Shown here piece by piece: positions 51,745 to 59,201 of a stretch of 64,000 bases of DNA. The position numbers and the translations under genes were made by a program. Under the pieces are notes generated by a model, which saw only the letters and a list, made by a program, of their open reading frames with translations, searched no databases and had not been told where the DNA came from. The DNA comes from Pelotalea chapellei (GTDB lineage Bacteria; Desulfobacterota; Desulfuromonadia; Geobacterales; Pseudopelobacteraceae): assembly GCF_018531195.1 (NCBI RefSeq), contig NZ_JAHDYS010000003.1, positions 124,001 through 188,000 of the forward strand, written 5' to 3'. The stretch's first letter is position 1, and each line of letters starts with the position of its first letter.

Positions 51745-52716
51745 CTAGCTCAATCTTAGTAGTTTAGCTAAACCTACTCGTTTAAGAACCTTAAGTGCAC
51801 ACTTTATCCAGATGTAAGGATGAGCAAGTATTCTTAAGACAACGACAGTTTTTAATATTGGAAATCCACGAATGAGATATTTAAATGCATCAAAAACCCC
51901 GCTTCCTTTGAAAATCAGTGAGATGTCACGATATGCTATGAGTATAAGAGTTGCATTTCCAGCACGACGAAGAGTTTTAGGAGGAATTTCAGCTGCAATT
52001 GCAGTTTGATGAACTGATCTCCATATCTCTAAGTTACTAGCCAGATCCTGCCAGCAATTGTTAAGGCTGGCATTGCTGCCATGGAGATTCCAACATCCGA
52101 CAACACAATCAAGAAAAGCAACCTTTCCTGTGAGCGCCAGTCGCAATAATGATTCCCAATCAGAGCTGATAACATTCATTCGATAGAAGTCACAGTCTAA
52201 GGCGCTGGGACGATGATAAAGAGTAGCCAAATGGGAGAAATGGTACCTTGGATCGTGATACCGCAACAAAACTTCTTTTCCAGACAATATCATCGACTCA
52301 AGCTGCAACGGTTTCCGCATACCTGCGGTTGTTACTACATTACGCCGAGCAGATACAATGACAATACCTGGTTCACTATAAGCAAGTTCTATAGCTTTTT
52401 TAATAAAATCAGCATCGCTGAAATTATCATCGCCATCAAGATTGACTACCCATTCTCCAGTTGCCAACTCATATAAGGCCCTTCGATAATTTCCCACGCG
52501 ACCTAAATTTCGTGAATTACGAACATAACGCAATCTAGGATCACTGAATACGGCCACCTTCTCGGCAGTATGATCTGGGGATGCATCATCAACCACAATA
52601 ACTTCAAAATCCGGGTAAGTTTGTATCAAGGCGCTTGAAATTGCGTTAGATATAAAGTCTTGCTGCCCATATGTTGGTATCATAATCGATACTTTTGGAA
52701 ACGGATTCATCGGCAT
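51745..52716 (-). CDS. Glycosyltransferase family 2
   Basis: 323 residues. Typical GT2 N-terminus KVSIMIPTYGQQDFISNAIS, FEVIVVDDASPDHTAEKV, NLGRVGNYRRALYELATGEW and the metal site VVNLDGDDNFSDADFI (DGDD). HFSHLATLYHRPSALD and SSDWESLLRLALTG form the acceptor part. No transmembrane segments apart from a weak C-terminal hydrophobic stretch. Confidence 0.88.
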   Translation of the reverse strand: MPMNPFPKVSIMIPTYGQQDFISNAISSALIQTYPDFEVIVVDDASPDHTAEKVAVFSDPRLRYVRNSRNLGRVGNYRRALYELATGEWVVNLDGDDNFSDADFIKKAIELAYSEPGIVIVSARRNVVTTAGMRKPLQLESMILSGKEVLLRYHDPRYHFSHLATLYHRPSALDCDFYRMNVISSDWESLLRLALTGKVAFLDCVVGCWNLHGSNASLNNCWQDLASNLEIWRSVHQTAIAAEIPPKTLRRAGNATLILIAYRDISLIFKGSGVFDAFKYLIRGFPILKTVVVLRILAHPYIWIKCALKVLKRVGLAKLLRLS

Positions 52717-52732
52717 AGTTCAAAAACCACCG

Positions 52733-53689
52733 TCATATTCGCTTTCTTGCCCAAATCGTCATCCTTCCTGTTTGGCCAAAAGCAGAAAGCAACCAGCTCA
52801 AAGGATACAAAACAAAATGCCACTTACCTGCATGTGCGGGGAATTCAATCATCCTTTTGCCCAGATTAGTAAAACCCTTATCGTGAAGCACATAACCCGT
52901 ACTTGCTATAATATTACTTAGTACTCGCTGGTGATGAACTTTTGACAGCGTCCAACCACTGGCCTCAAGCACTTTCTCTATAGTTTGAGGGGTGAAGTGG
53001 TAAAGATGGTTTGGCAGATGTAATGAATACAATTTTTCTTTAAACAGCCGAAAATCAAAAGAACCAGAATTGGGAACCGAAAGTACCAGCCATGCATCGG
53101 GCTTGGCCCACTCGCGTAGTTTCTTCAAACAGTTGATTGGATCATGGAGGTGCTCTAGTACCATCCACCCAACAATGAGATCAAAAGGCTCACTGGGCTC
53201 TGGAGCAGTTTCAAGCGGTCCTGCATGGACCCGATAACCAAGTTCGGCTGCGGACATGGCGGCCTTAGCTGAAAATTCAACCCCTTCCACCTGCCAACCC
53301 TGTCCGACCATCTGATGCAAAAAAATACCGGAGGCACAACCGACTTCCAGCAATCTACCTGATGAAAGCTGAGGTAAGGTATTAGTATTAAATTTGAAAA
53401 TCTGTCTGACCACTCGTTTGAGGAGTTTTTTAATAATTGAAGATTGGTTTTGTGTTGACTGTGGCACCAGGGTCCCCACATACGGACCATAGTCATCTGG
53501 ATAATAAACTCCGATACCTTCTGGCGTGGGCCTGGGATTAGTGCGCATCAAACCACAGGTGCAGCACTTGACGATAGTAAACTCACCGGGCAGACCATGA
53601 AGCAGGTCGGAACCACTCATTATCATTTTGTCGTTTTCCCTGCAACCAAGTGGGCAAGGGAGATCTTCAAGCCTAACCGAATCAATCAT
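52733..53689 (-). CDS. SAM methyltransferase with N-terminal cysteine cluster
   Basis: 318 residues from ATG 53687-53689, which overlaps the upstream stop (ATGA). N-terminal CPLGC...CCTCG is a zinc-ribbon-like cluster, followed by LMRTNPRPTPEGIGVYYPDDYGPY, a segment common in sugar-linked methyltransferases of polysaccharide loci. Methyltransferase core GRLLEVGCASGIFLHQM (motif I), WQVEGVEFSAKAAMSA, FDLIVGWMVLEHLHDPINCL and WLVLSVPNSGS. Substrate unknown. Confidence 0.85.
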   Translation of the reverse strand: MIDSVRLEDLPCPLGCRENDKMIMSGSDLLHGLPGEFTIVKCCTCGLMRTNPRPTPEGIGVYYPDDYGPYVGTLVPQSTQNQSSIIKKLLKRVVRQIFKFNTNTLPQLSSGRLLEVGCASGIFLHQMVGQGWQVEGVEFSAKAAMSAAELGYRVHAGPLETAPEPSEPFDLIVGWMVLEHLHDPINCLKKLREWAKPDAWLVLSVPNSGSFDFRLFKEKLYSLHLPNHLYHFTPQTIEKVLEASGWTLSKVHHQRVLSNIIASTGYVLHDKGFTNLGKRMIEFPAHAGKWHFVLYPLSWLLSAFGQTGRMTIWARKRI

Positions 53690-54402
53690 TTTGTTGCCAC
53701 ACAGGCCCACCCAAAAGGATCATCCTTTTTCTTATCAAACCTATCAAGCCATAGAAAAATTCTCTGAAAAATACGTATAGTTACCAGTGCTACAAGTCTA
53801 ACAGGAATAAGCACCATCACGGTGAAACTGCATTTTGGGTTATCTGAGTCATTTGTAGGAAAAATAGACAATGCTCTTGGCAGTTCATATGCCCATCGAA
53901 CCCAAAACCCTCCGAAAGGAGTAACCTTAACGTCTTGAAAACCAGAATGTTTACAAATAGATACAATCCCAAAAGAGGTAAATCGGAAAAAATCGTAGGG
54001 TGCTTGATGAACTGGATGTGCCATAGGTACAGTCATGTAAAGCTTCCCATCAGGCTTAAGAACTCGATACATTTCCCTAACACTCTCTCTCGGCCATTCC
54101 AAATGTTCAAGAACCTGAGTACACAATACTGCATCGAAAGTTCCACTCTCAATGGGCATGTCATGTAAGGGACCAATGTAATCAAGATTTGTATAATTCC
54201 AACGACTTTCGCCCACAGCTAAATCAATTGCTTTATAGTTACAGTGGTCAAAGAATCTTTTATAAACGCACTCTCCAGCACCTGCATCTAATACAGTTGC
54301 GTTATCTGGTAGATTGTTGGCAACTTCAGCAACGAAACTCGTAACATTCCATCTTCCAATATCTCTTATCTTGCTTCTAGTCGTGAAATCCTCATTTATC
54401 AT
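53686..54402 (-). CDS. Class I SAM-dependent methyltransferase
   Basis: 238 residues. NATVLDAGAGECVYKRFF (motif I), YKAIDLAVGESRWNYTNLDY, MPIESGTFDAVLCTQVLEHLEWP and LYMTVPMAHPVHQAPYDFFRFT mark a Methyltransf_11 protein. Ends with ATGA overlap to the next methyltransferase gene. Confidence 0.85.
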   Translation of the reverse strand: MINEDFTTRSKIRDIGRWNVTSFVAEVANNLPDNATVLDAGAGECVYKRFFDHCNYKAIDLAVGESRWNYTNLDYIGPLHDMPIESGTFDAVLCTQVLEHLEWPRESVREMYRVLKPDGKLYMTVPMAHPVHQAPYDFFRFTSFGIVSICKHSGFQDVKVTPFGGFWVRWAYELPRALSIFPTNDSDNPKCSFTVMVLIPVRLVALVTIRIFQRIFLWLDRFDKKKDDPFGWACVATK

Positions 54403-54450
54403 TCAAATTTCCTTTATATTTACTAAAATATTTAGAAAATGATTTTTAAT

Positions 54451-55257
54451 TCATTTTTTTCGGTAGATACAATCAAAAACTTTGTCGAAATGATCTTTTA
54501 ACGCGTTTCTAATATCACTTAAATCTGTAGATACATGCAAGAATTCTTCTAAATGATCTTCAAAGTCACCGTAAAGTAGGCCACCACTTTGCAACGAATT
54601 AACAATATTGTTGAAAACTTGGATTGGAGCGTTTACATGTTCCAAAACTTCACTACAGATGCATACATTGCAATCGGGCAATACAGGGTACAGGTTGTTT
54701 CCATCTACCTTGATAGTTGCAACATTAAGAAGATTTTCCTTGAAATAAAACTCTGCAAATCTAAGAACAACTGAATCAATATCAATCAGATAAATTTGGG
54801 TATTAGTGAATTGTCTACCTATTTCAAAGGATAAACGGCCTAAACCTGCTCCATAATCTACAACTATAGGGACTACATTTTTCTGCTCGTGCAAGAGATA
54901 CAGCAAATGTTCCTGAGAGGACTTGATGTCCCTGGTAATCAATGTCTTAAGGAAATGTTTTATTTTGGTTAAAAAGGTTTTTTTTTCAAAGGAGTAAGAT
55001 AGGTGCCTGAGAACATGTAAATATTCTAGCTTATCATAAAGGTTAAATAATTTAACATCATCAGCTTCTAAATAAAACATCTCATGTAAAGAATGAACAT
55101 TTTCACAAAGCGACCTATATTTCTTAGAAGAGAAATCAAACCGTTCTCTAATTTCAAGATATGCTTCTCTAGTTTTTCCAATAGTTTGTGAATTTTTCTC
55201 TGATATAAATCTTACAAAAGATTCTTCAAGTGCAACCATGTTGTGCATCTTTTTCAT
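54451..55257 (-). CDS. SAM-dependent methyltransferase, divergent helical N-terminus
   Basis: 268 residues. The first 120 are helical, charged, without a recognised domain. The methyltransferase core follows: PIVVDYGAGLGRLSFEIG (motif I), TQIYLIDIDSVVLRFAEFYF, LPDCNVCICSEVLEHVNAPIQVF and SGGLLYGDFEDHLEEFLHVS. Base composition is strongly AT-rich. Target unknown. Confidence 0.75.
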   Translation of the reverse strand: MKKMHNMVALEESFVRFISEKNSQTIGKTREAYLEIRERFDFSSKKYRSLCENVHSLHEMFYLEADDVKLFNLYDKLEYLHVLRHLSYSFEKKTFLTKIKHFLKTLITRDIKSSQEHLLYLLHEQKNVVPIVVDYGAGLGRLSFEIGRQFTNTQIYLIDIDSVVLRFAEFYFKENLLNVATIKVDGNNLYPVLPDCNVCICSEVLEHVNAPIQVFNNIVNSLQSGGLLYGDFEDHLEEFLHVSTDLSDIRNALKDHFDKVFDCIYRKK

Positions 55258-55270
55258 TTTTATAGACCGC

Positions 55271-56791
55271 CTACTTATTGAAATTAAATGATTGTGCTAG
55301 TTTTCGGTGGATTATTTTAGCCTCGTCTAAATGAAGTATATAATTGCAGATGACATAGTACAGCAAGAATGAAACACCTATTAAAAAAGAATTAAATGAA
55401 AGATTGTCTGAGTTTAAACTAGCATAATGTAATAGGGCGGAAATTGTTAATGATACAATAGTAAATTTAAGTATAGAGGCAATGATACGTTTGCCACCAC
55501 TACTATTTAATTTTTTTCTTATAATAACGGCATGCACAATAACAAAAGAGAAGTAAATAAAATAAGCCATCGGAAAAGTTAAGTATCCAAAATGCATCTT
55601 TAAAAGCATAAAACATGCAATGACATAGGCAATTGTGCTTATAGTCCCTACAATAAGAGGAGTAATTGTATCATTGAGGACATAGTAACAATTAGTTAAA
55701 TTGTTAGCAGTAGAGAAAAACAAAGAAAATAGATAGATTGTAAAGACGTTACTGACAGCAATACTGTCCTCAAGACCAAAAGAACCTCTTTCATAAACAA
55801 GCCTGACAACAACAAGTCCAGATGTACTCATGATGAATATTATTGGTATTACAAAAAAAAGAACCTGCCTTATTCCTTTTGACATTATTATCTGCAACTC
55901 AGTCCATTTTTTTTCTGCAGCATATTTAGCCATAAGTGGAAAAACGGTAATAGAAATCCCTGAAGAAATAAGTTGTGGAATAACACCTAACAGTTTCTGT
56001 GCATAACCGATGTGAGATATGCTCCCATTGGGAAGCATAGAGAGGAAATAATTATCAAAAATTGGAGTCGCACGATAGATAAGCATCCCAAAAACTAAAG
56101 GCGCCATTAATTTTAATATTTTAATTACACCAGGGTGTTTAAAGTCAAAAATGAGTAGATAATTAAATCCCGGTATTTTAGAAACACTTGCTACTAATAA
56201 ACAGGTTTGAATAAATGCCGCCGTCACCATTGCAAAGGCAATACTTTTAGTGCTCAAAATATTATGGAATAATGCTACATATATGATTATAAGAATGGGG
56301 CTGATTAAGTTATTTAGTGATGGTACTAGAAATTTTTGATTTGAATAATATACGCTTGACACTAAAGCATTTATGACATTAAGAACAATAATAGGAAAAA
56401 GTATGCGTAGCAATGTGACGGACTTGACTAGTTCTACATCATTAAAACCAGGTGCGAGTATCTTCATGATTGGATAAGCTAATATAACGCCCACAATACA
56501 AACAACTAAAGTAACAATGATATTTAAATTTATGAAGCTGCTAACTACTTTCCAAATTTGAGTTGGTTCTTTTGCACGATACTCTGCAAAGATGGGAATA
56601 AAAGTAAGGTTTAAGGAGCCTGATAGTACACTAGTTATAAAAAGTGGTAATGTCGTTGCTGCTAAAAAAATATCCATGTCTTGATGTGCACCAAATTTTG
56701 CAGCAATAGCAACATTACATAATAAGCCAAGACATAGCCCACACGCAGAAAGAATTGATACAACAAAAGTCGATTTAAAAATTTGACTCAT
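55271..56791 (-). CDS. MurJ/MOP-family lipid-linked oligosaccharide flippase (Wzx-like)
   Basis: 506 residues, about 14 membrane helices. FVVSILSACGLCLGLLCNVA, AAKFGAHQDMDIFLAATTLP, SGSLNLTFIPIFAEYRAK and RLVYERGSFGLEDS are characteristic of MurJ/MviN-type flippases rather than the RfbX/Wzx class. In an exopolysaccharide locus it should flip undecaprenyl-linked repeat units. Its start overlaps the Wzz stop (ATGA). Confidence 0.87.
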   Translation of the reverse strand: MSQIFKSTFVVSILSACGLCLGLLCNVAIAAKFGAHQDMDIFLAATTLPLFITSVLSGSLNLTFIPIFAEYRAKEPTQIWKVVSSFINLNIIVTLVVCIVGVILAYPIMKILAPGFNDVELVKSVTLLRILFPIIVLNVINALVSSVYYSNQKFLVPSLNNLISPILIIIYVALFHNILSTKSIAFAMVTAAFIQTCLLVASVSKIPGFNYLLIFDFKHPGVIKILKLMAPLVFGMLIYRATPIFDNYFLSMLPNGSISHIGYAQKLLGVIPQLISSGISITVFPLMAKYAAEKKWTELQIIMSKGIRQVLFFVIPIIFIMSTSGLVVVRLVYERGSFGLEDSIAVSNVFTIYLFSLFFSTANNLTNCYYVLNDTITPLIVGTISTIAYVIACFMLLKMHFGYLTFPMAYFIYFSFVIVHAVIIRKKLNSSGGKRIIASILKFTIVSLTISALLHYASLNSDNLSFNSFLIGVSFLLYYVICNYILHLDEAKIIHRKLAQSFNFNK

Positions 56792-57933
56792 CTATTCTTA
56801 ACTTCACGCTGGAGCTCTTCTTGGACTAGCACCGTAACACATGAAATAGCAAGCGCACCCACTAACACAATCATGAGTATCTTTTTCCTTACAGGCTTAC
56901 TCCTTCTTTCAGGTACCTTGGCCTTCTGCAAAACCTGAAACGGCGCAACTTCTTTAACTTCTGAAATCTTCGCTACTTCATACTGCTTGGTCAGCATTTC
57001 CAAAACTGCTTCCTGTATCTTAAACTCCCTCATCAACCTCAAATACTCCTGCCCAAGCTGCGGCATGTTCCCAACATTGGGAATCGAACTACTGGCCCCA
57101 CCCTTCCCTTCGAGTCCAGCAATCTGCGATCTCAAGCTGGCCACCGTGGCCTTGGTCGTCTTGACTTCCTGACTAGTATCTGTGAACTGACGCTGAAACG
57201 TCCCCAGCTCCACCTCTTTTAAAGCTAGTTGGGCACGCAGCTGAGCAACACCTGCAATGGTTGCCTGTGCCTGGTCAGTTACGGAAATGGCCTTGTTTTT
57301 TGTCTGGAAAGCCTTTAGTCCGTCCTCAGCCTTACTCAGATCAGCACGAGCTTCCGCTATACGTTTTTCAAGAAACGCACGATTGTTGCCGGCACCGGTC
57401 ATATTTAGACCGGAAGCCAACTTGCCCAACTCAGACACATAGGCATTGGCCATATCAGCGGCGCGTTTGGGATCTTTGTCATCAACTGCGATGGTGATTA
57501 CTCCATCTTTTTTGCCTAAAGCAATAGCCGCATTTTTGTCCAAGACCTTGTAAACATCTGTCCGGTACTTTGCCTCATACACATCAAGCAGTTTGAAACG
57601 ATCAATGATCGGGTCTTTCAATGTCTCGCTCTTGAGCATGGTGACATAGAGATCACCAGTTGTCTTGGCGCCAACCGCACCGCCGGCCAGTCCGGCCAAC
57701 CCCCCCAGTTGAGCCATTAACGCGCCCATGCCACCCTTGTCATCATCACTGGGGATGATCATGGCCTTGGCAGTGTAGATGTTGGGCATAAAGAGGGTGA
57801 TGATGGCTGTTATCACGGCAGCACCAATGGTGATGGCGGCGATCATCTTCCAACGTTTGGCAATAACTTCGAGATAATCAAGGAGAGACGGTGGTTGGGG
57901 ACTAGGGGGCTGGGGTGTTTCGTTTTGCTGCAT
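56788..57933 (-). CDS. Chain-length determinant / Wzz-type polysaccharide co-polymerase
   Basis: 381 residues from ATG 57931-57933, which has GGAG 6 bases upstream; two ATGs further up would fall into repeat sequence. LLDYLEVIAKRWKMIAAITI (cytoplasmic end and TM1), MPNIYTAKAMIIPSDDDKG, a long periplasmic coiled coil (RAFLEKRIAEARADLSKAED, TTKATVASLRSQIAGLEGK), then APFQVLQKAKVPERRSKPVR (PxxP) and TM2 (KILMIVLVGALAISCVTVLV). No C-terminal tyrosine kinase. It sets polymer length with the EpsG-like polymerase. Confidence 0.9.
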   Translation of the reverse strand: MQQNETPQPPSPQPPSLLDYLEVIAKRWKMIAAITIGAAVITAIITLFMPNIYTAKAMIIPSDDDKGGMGALMAQLGGLAGLAGGAVGAKTTGDLYVTMLKSETLKDPIIDRFKLLDVYEAKYRTDVYKVLDKNAAIALGKKDGVITIAVDDKDPKRAADMANAYVSELGKLASGLNMTGAGNNRAFLEKRIAEARADLSKAEDGLKAFQTKNKAISVTDQAQATIAGVAQLRAQLALKEVELGTFQRQFTDTSQEVKTTKATVASLRSQIAGLEGKGGASSSIPNVGNMPQLGQEYLRLMREFKIQEAVLEMLTKQYEVAKISEVKEVAPFQVLQKAKVPERRSKPVRKKILMIVLVGALAISCVTVLVQEELQREVKNR

Positions 57934-57954
57934 GTATGGCTCCATTAAAATCCG

Positions 57955-58097
57955 TGTCGCGCAGAGGCGCATAACACAGAGAGAATCAAATCAATAACAG
58001 TATCAAAAGACTAACCCTCGTTCGTATAGAGGCACATATTGGTAACAATAAATTTTTATGTTTTTCTCGGCAGTGCGCCGCGTCACAGCGTGAGGCA
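57955..58097. repeat. Repeat fragments upstream of wzz
   Basis: TCGCGCAGAGGCGCATAACACAGAGAGAA (57955-57984, cited in part) is the opening box of the composite repeat, and CAGCGTGAGGC (58087-58097) is the right end of a type-A unit. Between them about 100 bases show no feature. Confidence 0.55.
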
Positions 58098-58128
58098 AAA
58101 ACTTTTAAGTCAAGACAAGAGCTTTTTA

Positions 58129-58530
58129 GCCTCACGATTACCTCACGATTTTTAAAGCAAGAACCGCAAAAGCTTTACAACCGTTTCCTAAGCCTTTAAT
58201 CCGGCTTTTTCAGGGTTTTTCGAGAGGCAAAAACTCTTGATTCAAGAACAAAGTCTTTTAGCCTCACGATTACCTCACGATTTTTAAGACTAAAATCGCA
58301 AAGCTTCACTGTTTCTCAGCCTTAAGTCCGGTCTTTTCCAGGAATTTTCGCGAGGCAAAGGCTTGTGATGTAAAGTCTAAAATATTTAGCCTCACGATTA
58401 CTTCACGATTTTTTAAGGCTAAAACCGCAAAAGCTCCACATCCGTTTTATCAGCTTTAAATCAGGCTTTTTCGGGTTTTTCGAGAGGCAAAAACTCTTGA
58501 TTCCAGGTTTAAGGTTTTTAGCATCACTAT
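58129..58530. repeat. Tandem array of type-A palindromic repeats, left of the GxxExxY gene
   Basis: Units run from GCCTCACGATTAC to CGNGAGGC: 58129-58228, 58261-58356, 58389-58488, and a truncated fourth beginning GCATCACTATTTACTTCA at 58521. Start-to-start periods are 132, 128 and 132 bases. Each unit is 96-100 bp with terminal inverted repeats (GCCTCACGA against TCGMGAGGC). The spacers between units also resemble each other (CAAAAACTCTTGATTC). Confidence 0.85.
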
Positions 58531-58923
58531 TTACTTCATCGGGCATTCAGCAGCTACGAATTTCCTTCTTATTTCTAAACTCTTACCAAAGTTAAGCAGT
58601 AATCCAACCTCATTCCCCGTTGCCTTTAGATAATTCTTAAGCTGTAAATCGTGAACATCTGAAAGTTTATCTACTGCTTTAAGTTCAACAATCACCCTGC
58701 CGTCAACTAAAAGATCTGCCACATAGTCACCAACTGTCTTTCCTTTGTACATTACATTAATCAGTGCCTGTGAACTGACATCTAATCCATGTTCTGTAAG
58801 TTCTTGTAGCAATGCATTTTCATAAACTTTTTCCAGGAAGCCGCTACCAAGCACATTATGCACTTCAAGTGCACAACGGATTATTTTCTCGGTCAGATCA
58901 CGATGAAGAATTTCAGTAGTCAT
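58531..58923 (-). CDS. GxxExxY protein (PD-(D/E)XK-like fold), embedded in repeats
   Basis: 130 residues. The defining motif is G28-FL-E31-KV-Y34 (LGSGFLEKVYENALLQEL), followed by VMYKGKTVGDYVADLLVDGR and VIVELKAVDKLSD, i.e. a D...E-L-K arrangement like a PD-(D/E)XK nuclease core, then LQLKNYLKATGNEVGLLLNFG and a short conserved end. Family function is unknown. The ATG is at 58921-58923. The stop codon lies in the beginning of a truncated type-A repeat, and repeats flank the gene on both sides, so gene and array look like one unit. No operon partner. Confidence 0.85.
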   Translation of the reverse strand: MTTEILHRDLTEKIIRCALEVHNVLGSGFLEKVYENALLQELTEHGLDVSSQALINVMYKGKTVGDYVADLLVDGRVIVELKAVDKLSDVHDLQLKNYLKATGNEVGLLLNFGKSLEIRRKFVAAECPMK

Positions 58924-58947
58924 CAGATTTCCGATCCCATGCTTTTA

Positions 58948-59174
58948 GCCTCACCATTACTTCACGATTTTCAGACTAAAACCGCAAAAGCTCCACCGTT
59001 TCTCATTCTTAAATCCGGCTTTTTCCAGGAATTTTCGCGAGGCAAAATGTTGTGATTCTAAGCCTAAGTCTTTTTTAGCCTCACAATTGCTTCACGATTT
59101 TTAAGACTAAAACCACAAAAGCTTTACATCCTTTTGATTTTAAATCCGGCCTTTTCCAGGAATTTTCGCGAGGC
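58948..59174. repeat. Tandem type-A palindromic repeats, right of the GxxExxY gene
   Basis: Two units, 58948-59043 and 59078-59174, period 130 bases, in the same orientation as the array on the other side. The right unit ends 27 bases before the end of the export protein gene. Confidence 0.85.
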
Positions 59175-59201
59175 AAAAACTCTTGAACTACGCCTTCCAG
59201 C

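Noticed and set aside
58129-59174. Regularly spaced repeats that could be mistaken for a CRISPR array
   Set aside because: Units are 96-100 bp with terminal inverted repeats and the spacers are related to each other; there are no short direct repeats with unique spacers and no cas genes.
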